DNA from: Streptococcus plurextorum DSM 22810
GTDB lineage: Bacteria > Bacillota > Bacilli > Lactobacillales > Streptococcaceae
Assembly (NCBI RefSeq): GCF_000423745.1
Contig: NZ_AUIO01000010.1
Location: 1 to 64,000 of the forward strand
Reading direction: 5' to 3'
Length of the DNA: 64,000 nt
Below are positions 1-9,149 of the stretch, one piece after another. The position numbers and the translations under genes are program-made. How positions within the stretch are numbered: the first letter of the stretch is position 1; every line of letters begins with the position of its first letter. The notes under the pieces were generated by a model. It did not search any database. It saw nothing but the letters and a program-made list of their open reading frames with translations, and was not told the DNA's origin.

Positions 1-73
1 CTCAGCGTTCTACTTGCATGTATTAGGCACGCCGCCAGCGTTCGTCCTGAGCCAGGATCAAACTCTCATTAAT
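1..73 (-). rRNA. 16S ribosomal RNA, 5' end only (cut by window edge)
   Basis: The reverse complement holds the universal 16S 5' segment: AGAGTTTGATCCTGGCTCAG starts at 66 and is followed by the conserved GACGAACGCTGGCGGCGTGC. In E. coli numbering AGAGTTTGATC begins at base 8, which puts the mature 5' end near 73. The rest of the gene lies outside the window. The exact end is inferred from alignment to the E. coli numbering. Confidence 0.96.
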
Positions 74-200
74 ATAAGTGTTTGTCCGGCTAAGCACTCT
101 GGCTTATCCGTTTTTCTTTATTCTTGACAGGTTATTTGCATAACCCGCACTTGGTTCGTCTTGTTCAGTTTTCAATGGTCTTCTCCTAAGAGACAACTCC
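74..200 (-). other. rRNA operon leader (transcribed spacer before 16S)
   Basis: This is the stretch between the inferred start of transcription near 197 and the mature 16S end. On the minus strand it contains an inverted repeat around CGGATAAGC...GCTTAGCCG (about 89-112), probably part of the processing stem. It also has a GAACAAGACGAACC-like segment near 147-160 that resembles rRNA spacer sequences in other streptococci. No protein gene is visible here. Confidence 0.6.
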
Positions 201-203
201 TAT

Positions 204-232
204 ATTCTAGCAAATCTTTTGACTACTGTCAA
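204..232 (-). promoter_or_regulatory. rrn promoter, proximal
   Basis: On the minus strand a perfect -35 TTGACA (227-232) is separated by 17 bases from a -10 TAGAAT (204-209). It sits about 130 bases upstream of the 16S 5' end, as expected for a strong sigma-A rRNA promoter. Transcription would start near 197. Confidence 0.8.
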
Positions 233-282
233 CTACTTTACTCGAACTTTTTTTCGTCCCTTTCTCAAAAGACAACTTACTC

Positions 283-311
283 ATCTTATCAAACTTCTTT
301 ACTACTGTCAA
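283..311 (-). promoter_or_regulatory. rrn promoter, distal
   Basis: A second minus-strand promoter has -35 TTGACA (306-311), a 17-base spacer and -10 TAAGAT (283-288). The -35 sits in the same local sequence, ACTACTGTCAACTACTTT on the plus strand, as the proximal one 79 bases away. The two therefore look like a duplicated P1/P2 pair. Confidence 0.65.
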
Positions 312-535
312 CTACTTTTTGCGACTTTGGCGAAAAAATTATTCGAGAAGGTGGAAATCTTCTCCATTCTATCTATATTTTCATGGTTTAGCAAGCTATT
401 GCCTATATTTTAAGTTTGAGAAGCTTATTTTTTAGGTATGTTAAGTAGATTTATATTTATTCACTACGCTACATAGCATTAGCGGAAGCGTTATCTTTGC
501 ATTTTGAAAATCAATCTTAAAGTGCACCTTTAAGA

Positions 536-907
536 ATTCCAGCTCTATATCTTCCACATTTTCATACGCGATTCCTCTTCCAGTTTCAAGAAAAACGGGC
601 AACTGAATGCTTTGAACTCATTGAAGACCATTTGAAGCTAGTAAATCAGCCATTTTTGACCGTCTTCAAGACCTTTCTCAAATACAAAGCTTACATCACA
701 AATGCTCTTAACCTACCTTATTTTAACGCTAAACTGGAGGCAACCAACAAGCTTATCAAGGACATCAAACGCAAAGCTTTTGGCTTTCGAAACTTCAAAA
801 ACTTTAAAACTAAAATGCTTATCGCTTTGAACATGCAAAGAGAGAGAACCAATCTAATTCTCTCTCGTGCTTAGTTACAAGTCACCCACTGCAGTTGACA
901 AAGAGCC
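536..907 (+). mobile_element. ISL3-type insertion sequence remnant with right end
   Basis: The transposase fragment is followed at 895-907 by TTGACAAAGAGCC, whose complement GGCTCTTTGTCAA resembles the terminal inverted repeats of ISL3 elements. The right end appears intact. The left end was not found; sequence below about 536 is unlike the family. The element is thus truncated and immobile. The terminal repeat assignment comes from memory of the family. Confidence 0.7.
563..874 (+). pseudogene. ISL3-family transposase, C-terminal remnant
   Basis: The reading frame encodes the end of an ISL3-family transposase. It contains QEKRATECFELIED, then FNAKLEATNKLIKDIKRKAF and GFRNFKNFKTKMLIALN, and ends ERTNLILSRA. 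These are the conserved last ~100 residues of that family (DUF4277/DDE_Tnp_ISL3 type); full-length members have about 400 residues. The N-terminal two thirds, including most of the catalytic domain, are missing. The frame can be read back to about 536 but becomes unlike the family upstream of 563. It is therefore a dead fragment with no plausible start, lying between the rrn promoters and the ribosomal protein cluster. Confidence 0.85.
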
Positions 908-939
908 GAAATAAGATACAGAATTCTTTTATGTTCGAT

Positions 940-1000
940 AAAAACGCCTGCTTATGAATTATCACCATGTAACTTTGGAAATAATTCATAAACAAGCGTT
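940..1000 (-). terminator. Terminator of the S10-spc-alpha superoperon
   Basis: Read on the minus strand, 981-1000 and 943-962 form an uninterrupted 20-base-pair stem if two G-U pairs are allowed. The loop is 18 bases, and a run of five Ts begins within the distal arm. It lies about 115 bases past the rplQ stop. The two apparent DNA mismatches become G-U pairs only on the minus-strand RNA, which supports that direction. Confidence 0.7.
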
Positions 1001-1017
1001 AACTCATTTATATATGA

Positions 1018-1098
1018 TGAGTGTTCCCGCTGGGCTTAACCCAGCGGTAGACCAGAGCTAGACTAAGAATCTCTTGGGATTCCATCATCATAACACTC
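1018..1098 (-). other. Structured 3' untranslated element after rplQ
   Basis: An outer stem (TGAGTGTT 1018-1025 with AACACTCA 1091-1098) encloses a perfect 8-base-pair hairpin, CCGCTGGG 1027-1034 with CCCAGCGG 1040-1047. It also encloses a 5-base-pair hairpin, GAATC/GATTC (about 1067-1082). This would fold as a three-way junction. It has no T-run, so it is not a simple terminator, and its function is unknown. Confidence 0.5.
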
Positions 1099-1114
1099 AA
1101 CAAAATTGATGATT

Positions 1115-1501
1115 TTATACTAATTCAATGATTGCCATTGGAGCAGCGTCACCACGACGTGGTTCGGTTTTAAGAATACGAGTGTATCCACCATTACGTT
1201 CTGCATAACGCGGAGCAATTTCAGCGAAAAGTTTTTGAAGAGCTGTTGTTGATGTATACTTATCAGTTGCTTCATCATAACTTTCTGTTGCAATTTCATT
1301 ACGAACAAACGCTGCTGCTTGACGACGAGCGTGTAAATCACCACGTTTACCAAGAGTAATCATTTTTTCAACGGTTTTACGAATTTCTTTAGCACGAGCT
1401 TCAGTTGTTACGATTGATTCATTAATCAAAAGATCAGTTGTCAAATCGCGCAACATTGCTTTACGCTGTGAGCTAGTGCGTCCAAGTTTACGGTAAGCCA
1501 T
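1115..1501 (-). CDS. rplQ: 50S ribosomal protein L17
   Basis: This 128-residue protein of the large subunit sits near the peptide exit tunnel. It starts [20 protein letters not shown], the near-universal bacterial L17 N-terminus, and has the expected length. A strong ribosome binding site (AGAGGAGG) precedes the ATG. It is the last gene of the ribosomal superoperon, 14 bases after rpoA, as in other Firmicutes. Confidence 0.98.
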   Translation of the reverse strand: MAYRKLGRTSSQRKAMLRDLTTDLLINESIVTTEARAKEIRKTVEKMITLGKRGDLHARRQAAAFVRNEIATESYDEATDKYTSTTALQKLFAEIAPRYAERNGGYTRILKTEPRRGDAAPMAIIELV

Positions 1502-1515
1502 GTGTTCCTCCTCTA

Positions 1516-2454
1516 TTATTTATCATTTTTGAGTCCAAGGCCAAGGTCATATAATTTGATCTTAACTTCTTCAAGACTCTTGCGTCCAAGGTTACGGACT
1601 TTCATCATTTCAGGCTCAGTTTTTTCTGTTAAATCCAGGACAGTATTAATTCCTGCACGTTTTAAGCAGTTATAAGAGCGCACAGACAAATCAAGTTCTT
1701 CAATGGTACGATCAAGTACTTTGTCATCAGACACTTTCTCTGTTTCCTTCATCACATCAGTCGCTTTTGCCACTTCTGTTAAATCCGTAAATAGGTTTAA
1801 GTGTTCGATTAAGACACGTGCTGAAAGTCCCAAGGCATCCTCAGGGATGATTGTACCGTTTGTCATAATTTCAATCGTCAATTTATCAAAACCATCATTG
1901 CTACCTACGCGAGCAGGTTCTACCTGATAATTGACTTTCTTCACTGGTGTATAAATTGAATCTACAGCCAATGTTCCAACCGGTAAATCTTCACGTTTAT
2001 TTGCTTCAGCTGGAACGTAACCACGATTTTTAGCAACTGTCATAGTTGCCTTCATGCTAGCTCCCTCAGCAATAGTAAAGAGATAATGGTCAGGATTCAC
2101 AATTTCAATGTCGCTATCCGTTAAAATATCTCCCGCTGTAACTTCAGCTGGACCTACTACATCAAGTTCAATTGTTTTTTCGTCTTCGACGTGTGATTTT
2201 ACAGCAAGCCCTTTAATGTTAAGGATAATTTGCATAACATCTTCACGCACACCTTTAATCGTATCAAACTCATGGAGAACACCATCAATTTTGATTGACG
2301 TTACTGCTGCACCAGGCAAAGAGGACAGGAGTATGCGACGCAAAGAGTTACCCAAAGTTGTTCCATAACCACGTTCAAGTGGCTCGATAACAAACTTGCC
2401 GTAATGTTTATTTTCATCAATTTTTGTTATTATTGGTTTTTCAAACTCAATCAT
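1516..2454 (-). CDS. rpoA: DNA-directed RNA polymerase subunit alpha
   Basis: The alpha subunit (312 residues) dimerises to start RNA polymerase assembly. Residues 1-230 form the N-terminal dimerisation and assembly domain ([20 protein letters not shown] near 27-46). About 245-310 form the C-terminal DNA- and activator-binding domain, with the helix-hairpin-helix segment [16 protein letters not shown]. The short linker with acidic residues near 230-245 is normal for streptococci. It lies between rpsK (46-base gap) and rplQ in the usual alpha-operon order. Confidence 0.98.
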   Translation of the reverse strand: MIEFEKPIITKIDENKHYGKFVIEPLERGYGTTLGNSLRRILLSSLPGAAVTSIKIDGVLHEFDTIKGVREDVMQIILNIKGLAVKSHVEDEKTIELDVVGPAEVTAGDILTDSDIEIVNPDHYLFTIAEGASMKATMTVAKNRGYVPAEANKREDLPVGTLAVDSIYTPVKKVNYQVEPARVGSNDGFDKLTIEIMTNGTIIPEDALGLSARVLIEHLNLFTDLTEVAKATDVMKETEKVSDDKVLDRTIEELDLSVRSYNCLKRAGINTVLDLTEKTEPEMMKVRNLGRKSLEEVKIKLYDLGLGLKNDK

Positions 2455-2500
2455 TTAGTTACTCCCTCGAAACGAATCTTGTGTAGGTTAATGAATATGA

Positions 2501-2884
2501 TTACACACGACGACGTTTTGGAGGACGAGCACCATTGTGTGGCACAGGAGTCACATCGCGGATTGCAGTTACTTCAAGACCTGCAGCAGCAAGGGCACGA
2601 ATAGCAGACTCACGACCTGAACCTGGACCCTTTACAGTAACTTCCACTGTTTTAAGACCGTGTTCTTGTGCAGATTTAGCAGCTGCTTCAGAAGCCATTT
2701 GAGCTGCAAATGGAGTAGATTTACGAGAACCTTTGAATCCAAGAGCACCAGCTGATGACCAAGCAAGAGCGTTACCATGCACATCTGTAATCATAACAAT
2801 AGTGTTATTAAATGTAGCGTGAATATGAGCAATACCTGATTCGATATTCTTTTTCACACGACGTTTACGTGTTGGTTTAGCCAA
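2501..2884 (-). CDS. rpsK: 30S ribosomal protein S11
   Basis: S11 (127 residues) lies on the small-subunit platform near the E site and the 3' end of 16S rRNA. The family motif [17 protein letters not shown] is at about 18-34, and the basic C-terminus ends PPKRRRV. Length and position between rpsM and rpoA are normal. Confidence 0.98.
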   Translation of the reverse strand: MAKPTRKRRVKKNIESGIAHIHATFNNTIVMITDVHGNALAWSSAGALGFKGSRKSTPFAAQMASEAAAKSAQEHGLKTVEVTVKGPGSGRESAIRALAAAGLEVTAIRDVTPVPHNGARPPKRRRV

Positions 2885-2911
2885 GATTTTTACCTCCTAT
2901 TTTATTTTGTA

Positions 2912-3277
2912 TTATTTTTTCTTACCAGCAATCGCGACAGCTTTACCTTTACGAGTGCGAGCGTTGTTTTTAGTGTTTTGTCCACGGACAGGAAGTCCAC
3001 GACGGTGACGGATACCACGGTATGAACCGATTTCCATCAAACGTTTAATATTCAAGTTAACTTCGCGACGAAGGTCACCTTCAACTTTGATTGAATCCAC
3101 TTCACGACGGATAGCGTCTTCTTGATCTGATGTCAAATCTTTCACGCGGATATCTTCTGAAATTCCAGCAGCTGCCAAGATTTTCTTAGATGTCGCAAGA
3201 CCGATACCATAGACATAAGTCAATGAAATCACTACACGTTTGTCGTTTGGAATATCAACTCCAGCAATACGAGCCAT
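2912..3277 (-). CDS. rpsM: 30S ribosomal protein S13
   Basis: S13 (121 residues) sits in the head of the small subunit and contacts L5 and P-site tRNA. It starts [20 protein letters not shown]. The C-terminal half carries the conserved [14 protein letters not shown] segment and the basic tail that reaches the tRNA. It follows rpmJ by 18 bases. Confidence 0.98.
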   Translation of the reverse strand: MARIAGVDIPNDKRVVISLTYVYGIGLATSKKILAAAGISEDIRVKDLTSDQEDAIRREVDSIKVEGDLRREVNLNIKRLMEIGSYRGIRHRRGLPVRGQNTKNNARTRKGKAVAIAGKKK

Positions 3278-3295
3278 GTTTTCTCCTTTCTATAA

Positions 3296-3412
3296 TTATC
3301 CTTGACGTTGCTTGTGTTTTGGATTTGTTGGACAAATCACCATAACACGACCGTTACGACGAATAACTTTACAGTATTCGCAAATTGGTTTAACCGATGG
3401 TCTTACCTTCAT
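3296..3412 (-). CDS. rpmJ: 50S ribosomal protein L36
   Basis: This 38-residue protein was read directly from the sequence. It starts [20 protein letters not shown] and ends NPKHKQRQG. Cys11, Cys14 and Cys27 with a histidine near 32 make the zinc ribbon of the zinc-binding (C+) form. It lies between infA and rpsM, its usual place. Confidence 0.97.
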
Positions 3413-3436
3413 GTTTAATCCCTCCAATTATTTCGA

Positions 3437-3655
3437 TTATTTAAAGCGGTATGTGATGCGTCCACGACTAAGGTCGTACGGGCTAAGTTCCACTGTCACA
3501 CGGTCACCGACTAAAATACGAATGTAGTTTTTACGGATTTTTCCAGATACAGTTGCAAGAACTTGATGGCCGTTTTCGAGTTCAACCGTAAACATTGCAT
3601 TTGGCATAGTCTCAACAACTTTGCCTTCAATTTCAATCACATCTTCTTTTGCCAC
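3437..3655 (-). CDS. infA: Translation initiation factor IF-1
   Basis: IF-1 (72 residues) is a single OB-fold that binds the A site of the 30S subunit during initiation. The start chosen is the GTG at 3655, giving M(V)[14 protein letters not shown]. An AGGGGG ribosome binding site lies about 8 bases upstream. An in-frame ATG at 3709 would add 18 residues foreign to the family. The protein ends GRITYRFK, as in other streptococci. Confidence 0.97.
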   Translation of the reverse strand: MAKEDVIEIEGKVVETMPNAMFTVELENGHQVLATVSGKIRKNYIRILVGDRVTVELSPYDLSRGRITYRFK

Positions 3656-3772
3656 GCAAAAGCACCCCCTAAATTTCGATTTGATGCCCTCTGAACACAG
3701 AGGTAACAATTATAAGTCAGACTAAGCTATTCTACCATGTTTGTCAATAAATTGCAAGCTAAATTCCTTGGT

Positions 3773-4414
3773 TTATTGCATTTTTGATAAAATCGCATCA
3801 ATCGCTGCAAAGACCAACTCTATATCTTGGTCTCCCTCAATATCATGCACCAAACCTTTGGCACGATAGTGTTCAATAATTGGCTGACCTTGTGCAATAT
3901 TGACCTCCAAACGGCGTTGAACAGATTCTGGCTTATCATCTTCACGTTGGTAAAACTCTTCTTCCTTATAGCCTGGTGCTGGTGGATTGAAGACCTTATG
4001 GAAGGTTTCACCTGTTTCTTTATGGATAATCCGGCCGCTCAGACGCTCTACCAATTTTGATGGATCAATCTCAATATTGATAACCCCTTGCAACTCAATT
4101 CCTAAGTCAGACAAGTTGGCATCCAAGGCATGAGCTTGTTCAATAGTACGAGGATAGCCATCTAACAAGAAACCTTTTTGCTTGATATCATCCTGCACCA
4201 AACGCTCTTTGACAATGCCATTGGTCACTTCGTCAGGAACCAGGTCACCCTTATCGATATAGGACTTAGCCAAAACGCCCATTTCTGTCTGGTTAGCCAT
4301 CGCTGCACGGAACATATCGCCCGTTGAGATATGGGCAACATTAAACTTTTCAACAATCTTTGCAGCTTGCGTACCCTTGCCGGCACCTGGTAAACCCATG
4401 ATCAAAAGATTCAT
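3773..4414 (-). CDS. adk: Adenylate kinase
   Basis: This enzyme interconverts ATP plus AMP and two ADP. The 213-residue protein begins with the P-loop [10 protein letters not shown] (7-16). The AMP site STGDMFRA follows at about 31-38, and LLDGYPRT at about 83-90. The LID segment [13 protein letters not shown] (about 127-139) has no cysteines, so this is the form without a zinc site. It lies between secY and infA as in most Firmicutes. Confidence 0.97.
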   Translation of the reverse strand: MNLLIMGLPGAGKGTQAAKIVEKFNVAHISTGDMFRAAMANQTEMGVLAKSYIDKGDLVPDEVTNGIVKERLVQDDIKQKGFLLDGYPRTIEQAHALDANLSDLGIELQGVINIEIDPSKLVERLSGRIIHKETGETFHKVFNPPAPGYKEEEFYQREDDKPESVQRRLEVNIAQGQPIIEHYRAKGLVHDIEGDQDIELVFAAIDAILSKMQ

Positions 4415-4515
4415 GTTTATCTCCTTTTATATGGCTGAGTATAACTCAGTATTTTATTTTGTTTTCACATAAATTTGCCACAATTGACAAACTTATCCAA
4501 AAACAAAATAGAAGA

Positions 4516-4531
4516 ATAGGGAAATCCCTAT
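4516..4531 (-). terminator. Hairpin between secY and adk
   Basis: ATAGGG (4516-4521) and CCCTAT (4526-4531) pair around a 4-base loop, 22 bases past the secY stop. On the minus strand it is followed by a broken T-rich stretch (TTCTTCTATTTTG). It may act as a leaky terminator or as an mRNA end-protecting stem. Confidence 0.4.
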
Positions 4532-4552
4532 CCTCAATTTTGTTTACAAATC

Positions 4553-5860
4553 TTAGCTTTCAGTATTCATAAAGCCAACATATTTTCTCTTCAAGAGATA
4601 GCCTTCTAGTTGCTTCATTCCTTCAATAGCTGTCGAAATAAGAATCAAGAGACTAGTTCCTCCTAGTGCCAGTCCTGCTGACAGTCCAAATACTTGCTGT
4701 GCAAGAATCGGTGTCAAGGCAACAAAGGCAAGGAAGATTGCTCCTAATGTTGCTAATTTCTTAAGTAAACTTGTCAAGAAAGCTTCTGTTTCACGTCCAG
4801 GTCTTACCTTTGGAATGTAAGAAGCATTTTTCTGTAAGTTTTCCGCTGTTTTTTCCGGATTTACTTGTACAAACGTATAGAAAAACGAGAACACAACGAT
4901 AAGCAGCGCATAAACAACCATTCCCACTGGAGTGCGATAATCCATAGAGTGTTGTAATGTTTCCAACCAAGACCAATTCAGGCCATAACTCTGCACAAAC
5001 GGAATAACTGTACTTGGTAGAGCTGTAATTGAACTCGCAAAAATAACTGGAATAACTCCTGCTGGATTGACCTTCAATGGTAGGTATGAGCTTGTCGAAG
5101 CGCCTTTAGTCAGCTTTGTGTATTGAATCGGAATTTTATACTCTGCTTGTTGGACAAATATGGTGAAGAAGACCACAACCAATGTCGCAAGAATTAAGGC
5201 CCCTATGAAGATATAAGAACTTTGTATGTCGCTTGAACGAACATTGACAAAGTAATCCTCATAAATGGTCGAAATGGTACCTGGCAATGCAGAGATGATA
5301 CCTGCAAAGATTATCATCGAAACACCATTACCAAATCCTCTATCCGTAATCTGTTCTCCAAGCCAAGTCACCACGACACTTCCTGTAGTCAATATAGCAC
5401 CAATCAGAATGTATGTCTGTGGGTTAGGTGTTGGTACAAGAGCTACGCTAGATAGCGCATTAAATCCATAAGTAATACCAACAGATTGGAAAAAAGCCAA
5501 GAATAGAGAAATATAACGCGTCGCCTGATTGAGCTTACGCCGTCCCACCTCTCCTTGCTTACCCCACTCAACAAATTTTGGTAGAATATCCATTTGTAAC
5601 AACTGCACTACAATCGATGCTGTAATATAGGGACTAACACCTAGTGAAAACACCGAAAAGTTGGTCATGGCATTTCCGGATACCAAATTGAGCATGTTTA
5701 AAAAGGGTAAATCACTTAGTTGATCAAGGCTCTTAACATTGACTCCAGGAACAGTAATATGTGTCCCTAATCGAAAGACAAAGAGAATGAAAATCGTAAA
5801 TAGAATTTTTTTTCTAACGTTTTTCAGTTTTAGGGCATCTTTTAATAGTTTAAAGAACAT
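4553..5860 (-). CDS. secY: Preprotein translocase subunit SecY
   Basis: SecY (435 residues) forms the protein-conducting channel of the Sec translocon in the plasma membrane. The sequence shows the usual ten hydrophobic segments. It has the plug and pore region near ITVPGVNVKSL (about 35-45) and the conserved QATRYISLFLAFFQS. The C-terminal loop ETEAFLTSLLKKLATLGA precedes the last membrane pair. It follows rplO by 14 bases and is cotranscribed with the ribosomal genes. Confidence 0.98.
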   Translation of the reverse strand: MFFKLLKDALKLKNVRKKILFTIFILFVFRLGTHITVPGVNVKSLDQLSDLPFLNMLNLVSGNAMTNFSVFSLGVSPYITASIVVQLLQMDILPKFVEWGKQGEVGRRKLNQATRYISLFLAFFQSVGITYGFNALSSVALVPTPNPQTYILIGAILTTGSVVVTWLGEQITDRGFGNGVSMIIFAGIISALPGTISTIYEDYFVNVRSSDIQSSYIFIGALILATLVVVFFTIFVQQAEYKIPIQYTKLTKGASTSSYLPLKVNPAGVIPVIFASSITALPSTVIPFVQSYGLNWSWLETLQHSMDYRTPVGMVVYALLIVVFSFFYTFVQVNPEKTAENLQKNASYIPKVRPGRETEAFLTSLLKKLATLGAIFLAFVALTPILAQQVFGLSAGLALGGTSLLILISTAIEGMKQLEGYLLKRKYVGFMNTES

Positions 5861-5874
5861 CTGAGTTACCCCTC

Positions 5875-6315
5875 TTAGATGACTTCGATTGAACCACCTT
5901 TAGCAGTGATTGCTGCTTCAGCAGATTTTGAGAATTTAGCTGCCTTAACAGTCAATTTTTTAGTCAATTCACCATTACCAAGAATTTTAACACCTGATTT
6001 TTCAGCACGAACAATCCCAGCTTCTTTCAAAACAACTGGTGTTACTTCTGTACCATCTTCAAAGACGTTCAATTGATCAAGATTCACCAAAGCATACTCT
6101 TTAGCGTTAATGTTGGTAAATCCACGTTTTGGAAGACGACGGAACAATGGTGTTTGTCCACCTTCAAAACCTGGACGTACGCCACCACCGCTACGTGCTT
6201 TTTGACCTTTTTGACCACGACCAGACGTTTTACCGTTACCTGATGATGTACCACGACCTACACGGTTGCGGGTTTTACGTGAACCTTCTGCAGGTTTCAA
6301 TTCATGAAGTTTCAT
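5875..6315 (-). CDS. rplO: 50S ribosomal protein L15
   Basis: L15 (146 residues) is an early large-subunit assembly protein. The start at 6315 gives [20 protein letters not shown], the family N-terminus, with a GGAG ribosome binding site just upstream. A longer in-frame start at 6396 adds 27 residues unlike the family. The glycine- and arginine-rich segment [20 protein letters not shown] threads into 23S rRNA. Confidence 0.98.
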   Translation of the reverse strand: MKLHELKPAEGSRKTRNRVGRGTSSGNGKTSGRGQKGQKARSGGGVRPGFEGGQTPLFRRLPKRGFTNINAKEYALVNLDQLNVFEDGTEVTPVVLKEAGIVRAEKSGVKILGNGELTKKLTVKAAKFSKSAEAAITAKGGSIEVI

Positions 6316-6447
6316 TAATAGTTCTCCTTTATTTTGCAAAATGCTAGCGCCTCTGCCAGAGTGAAAAGGACGCTCTGGCAAGACTCGCCTATGCATGTGT
6401 TCTATTCAAGTTAAAGCCGTAGAAATATCTACGACTTAATCTATTTT

Positions 6448-6627
6448 TTATGCTTCTTCAACAGTTACCAAGTGAGAGATAGCGTTAACCATTCCAAGAA
6501 CAGCTGGGTTATCTTCTTTAATAACTGAAGAGTTCAATTTACCAAGTCCAAGGGCAACAACTGTTTTACGTTGTTCTGGTTTGCGACCGATTGGAGACTT
6601 AGTCAAAGTAATTTTAATTTGAGCCAT
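6448..6627 (-). CDS. rpmD: 50S ribosomal protein L30
   Basis: This 59-residue protein was read directly from the sequence. It starts [20 protein letters not shown] and ends SHLVTVEEA, typical bacterial L30. A GGAG ribosome binding site precedes the ATG. It lies between rpsE and rplO, its standard spc-operon position. Confidence 0.97.
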   Translation of the reverse strand: MAQIKITLTKSPIGRKPEQRKTVVALGLGKLNSSVIKEDNPAVLGMVNAISHLVTVEEA

Positions 6628-6641
6628 GAGTATCTCCTTTC

Positions 6642-7136
6642 TTATGCTAAATCAGAAACTGAAACACCACGAAGTGCAGCCACTTCTTCAGCACGTTTCA
6701 ATTGTTTCAAACCTTCAACAGTTGCACGAACGATGTTGATTGGAGTGTTTGAGCCAAGTGACTTAGACGTGATATCATGGATACCAGCCAATTCAACTAC
6801 GGCACGAACAGCACCAGCAGCAGCAACCCCAGCACCCTCTACAGCAGGTTTCAACAATACCTTTGCTCCACCAAATTCTGAACGAACTTCGTGAGGAATT
6901 GTTGTACCAACCATAGGTACTTCGATAAGGTTCTTCTTAGCGTCCTCAACAGCTTTACGGATTGCTTCTGGAACTTCTTGAGCTTTACCAGTACCAAATC
7001 CAACACGGCCGTTACGGTCACCAACAACTACAAGAGCAGCAAAGCGAAGACGACGTCCACCTTTTACAGTTTTTGATACGCGGTTGATACCAACCAAGCG
7101 CTCTTCAAGTTCTACTGCATTATCTTTAAATGCCAT
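6642..7136 (-). CDS. rpsE: 30S ribosomal protein S5
   Basis: S5 (164 residues) contacts helix 34 and the mRNA entry channel and affects decoding accuracy. The N-terminal double-stranded RNA-binding fold contains [20 protein letters not shown] (about 19-38). The C-terminal half carries [17 protein letters not shown]. Length and position after rplR are normal. Confidence 0.98.
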   Translation of the reverse strand: MAFKDNAVELEERLVGINRVSKTVKGGRRLRFAALVVVGDRNGRVGFGTGKAQEVPEAIRKAVEDAKKNLIEVPMVGTTIPHEVRSEFGGAKVLLKPAVEGAGVAAAGAVRAVVELAGIHDITSKSLGSNTPINIVRATVEGLKQLKRAEEVAALRGVSVSDLA

Positions 7137-7154
7137 TATTAAGTGTCCTCCCTA

Positions 7155-7520
7155 TTAGAATTTCAATCCGTTTTCACGAGCTGAGTCAGCCAAAGCTTTA
7201 ACACGTCCGTGATAGAGATATCCACCGCGGTCGAACACGACTTCAGTGATGCCTTTAGCAGCAGCGCGTTCTGCAACAAGTTTACCGACAACAACGGCTT
7301 GTTCTGTTTTTGTTCCCTTAGAAACTTCTTTATCAAGAGTTGATGCACTTGCGAGCGTTACACCCGCTACGTCATCAATCACTTGAGCGTAGATGCCTGT
7401 ATTAGAACGGAAAACGTTCAAACGTGGGCGTTCTGCAGTTCCAGAGAGTTTTCCGCGTACACGACGATGGCGTTTTTGGCGGAGTTTGTTTTTATCTGGT
7501 TTCGAAATCACAATTTTCAC
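7155..7520 (-). CDS. rplR: 50S ribosomal protein L18
   Basis: L18 (121 residues) binds 5S rRNA with L5. The basic N-terminus ([20 protein letters not shown]) and [20 protein letters not shown] are typical. The ATG at 7520 gives a 121-residue product; some relatives are annotated from a start three codons later. It lies 18 bases upstream of rpsE. Confidence 0.97.
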   Translation of the reverse strand: MKIVISKPDKNKLRQKRHRRVRGKLSGTAERPRLNVFRSNTGIYAQVIDDVAGVTLASASTLDKEVSKGTKTEQAVVVGKLVAERAAAKGITEVVFDRGGYLYHGRVKALADSARENGLKF

Positions 7521-7615
7521 CTCTTAAATGTTAGTTTGTCATTATCTGACAGTTATCAAATACTAGCATATGGTTGATGGCGTAAGACAATCTTCGCCCT
7601 AGCAACCATAAACTA

Positions 7616-8152
7616 TTATTTACCTGTTTTACCTTCTTTACGGCGAACAAATTCACCAACGTAGCGGATACCTTTACCTTTATATGGTTCTGGTGAACGA
7701 AGGCTACGGATATAAGCAGCTGTTTGACCAACAACTTCTTTGTTGATTCCTTCAACAACGATAGAAGTTGGGTTAGCTACTGTGAAAGTGATTCCTTCTG
7801 GAGCTTCCACTTCATCCTGGTGAGATTTACCAACTGAAAGTACAAGTGTTGTCCCTTGAAGTTGGGCACGGTAACCAACCCCGCGCATTTCAAGTTCTTT
7901 TTTGAACCCTTCAGAAACACCAACAACCATGTTGTTCAAGTTTGCACGTGACGTTCCGTGGATTGTTTTCATTTCTTTAGAGTCGTTTGGACGGTGAAGA
8001 GTTACTTCTGTACCTTCAACACGAATTTCGATATTTGTGTTGAATTCACGAGTCAATTCCCCTTTAGGTCCTTTAACTGTTACCACGCCGTTGTTTTGAA
8101 TGATTTCAACACCAGCTGGCAAGTTGATAATTTTATTACCAATACGTGACAT
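7616..8152 (-). CDS. rplF: 50S ribosomal protein L6
   Basis: L6 (178 residues) lies near the sarcin-ricin loop and the factor-binding site. It contains the two expected L6 repeats: [17 protein letters not shown] at the start and the conserved [20 protein letters not shown] near the end. It is followed by rplR after 95 bases and preceded by rpsH. Confidence 0.98.
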   Translation of the reverse strand: MSRIGNKIINLPAGVEIIQNNGVVTVKGPKGELTREFNTNIEIRVEGTEVTLHRPNDSKEMKTIHGTSRANLNNMVVGVSEGFKKELEMRGVGYRAQLQGTTLVLSVGKSHQDEVEAPEGITFTVANPTSIVVEGINKEVVGQTAAYIRSLRSPEPYKGKGIRYVGEFVRRKEGKTGK

Positions 8153-8236
8153 GTTTTTATTTCTCCTGTTAGATTGTCAAGCCGCTGAGCGACTAGTTTT
8201 CACGGGATTTGTTAAAAGGCAAAGCCTTAAATCAAA

Positions 8237-8635
8237 TTACCAAACGTAAGCAATAACTTCTCCACCAACGTTCTTTTGACGTGCTTCTTTATCTGTCAAA
8301 AGGCCTTCTGATGTTGAAATAATTGCGATACCAAGTCCGTTAAGAACTTTTGGCATATCTTCACGTTTTGTGTAAACACGAAGACCTGGTTTAGAAACAC
8401 GTTTCAAGTTTGTGATAACGCGCTCACCATTCTGTCCGTATTTCAAGAATACACGGATGATGCCTTGTTTATCATCTTCGATGATTTCAATGTTTTTAAC
8501 AAAACCTTCGCGTTTAAGGATTTCAGCAATCCCTTTTTTGATGTTTGATGCAGGTACTTCAAGAACTTCGTGACGTGCTTGGTTAGCATTACGAATACGT
8601 GTCAAAAAGTCTGCAATTGGGTCAGTCATAACCAT
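8237..8635 (-). CDS. rpsH: 30S ribosomal protein S8
   Basis: S8 (132 residues) binds the central domain of 16S rRNA and in E. coli also represses the spc operon. The start at 8635 gives [19 protein letters not shown], with a ribosome binding site (AGGAG) upstream. An ATG at 8698 would add 21 residues unlike the family. The C-terminal [20 protein letters not shown] matches the RNA-binding loop. A 311-base gap separates it from rpsN. Confidence 0.97.
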   Translation of the reverse strand: MVMTDPIADFLTRIRNANQARHEVLEVPASNIKKGIAEILKREGFVKNIEIIEDDKQGIIRVFLKYGQNGERVITNLKRVSKPGLRVYTKREDMPKVLNGLGIAIISTSEGLLTDKEARQKNVGGEVIAYVW

Positions 8636-8946
8636 TTTATAGTTTCTCCTCTTACTAGTAGTTTGCAAGTTGCACTTGCTAGTTAATTCATGATACAAAG
8701 GACGCTAAAAGCCAACGAGAAAATAGAAAACTTAACGAAGAAACCTTCGTTTCTAGGGAAGCTTTTCTTTTTTCACACAGGGTTTCGCCAGTGTTCAAAT
8801 TGACACGCAAACTTTGTATCGGTTTTATTTAGACAATTGAGTTCGAGCTATAACCTTAGCAAAGAAGATAGATTTCCCCAGAAGTAAACTTCTTCGTTAA
8901 ATCTCCTATCTTTGCCTTGGTCGCTCAACGCTCTCACATCTTATTT
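8636..8946 (-). other. rpsN-rpsH intergenic region with inverted repeats
   Basis: No gene is visible in these 311 bases. On the plus strand AACGAAG pairs with CTTCGTT across four bases (about 8734-8751). TTAACGAAGAA near 8732 recurs inverted as TTCTTCGTTAA near 8890-8900. GCAAAGA...GATTT (from about 8858) faces AAATC...TCTTTGC (to about 8915) around a further AGAAG/CTTCT pair. It could be a leader or RNA processing region within the spc operon. No clear promoter was found. Confidence 0.5.
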
Positions 8947-9132
8947 TTACCAAGATGCTTTAGTAACACCTGGAATTTGACCTTTGTATGCTAACTCACG
9001 GAAGCAAACACGGCAAAGTTTGAATTTGCGGTAAACTGAGTGTGGACGACCACATTTTTCGCAACGTGTATAAGCTTGCGTAGAGAACTTCGCTGGGCGT
9101 TTGTTCTTAGCAATCATAGATTTTTTAGCCAT
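8947..9132 (-). CDS. rpsN: 30S ribosomal protein S14, zinc-binding (type Z)
   Basis: S14 (61 residues) sits in the head of the 30S subunit. The short form has four cysteines, Cys24, Cys27, Cys40 and Cys43, that bind zinc. The C-terminus IPGVTKASW is diagnostic. Many Firmicutes also carry a longer zinc-free paralogue elsewhere; none is in this window. It lies between rplE and rpsH. Confidence 0.98.
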
Positions 9133-9149
9133 TAGATTTACCTCCTATA

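Noticed and set aside
632..874. Calling the 80-codon frame as an intact small gene
   Set aside because: It starts with TTG inside a longer transposase-like frame and matches only the C-terminus of ISL3 transposases, so it is a remnant.
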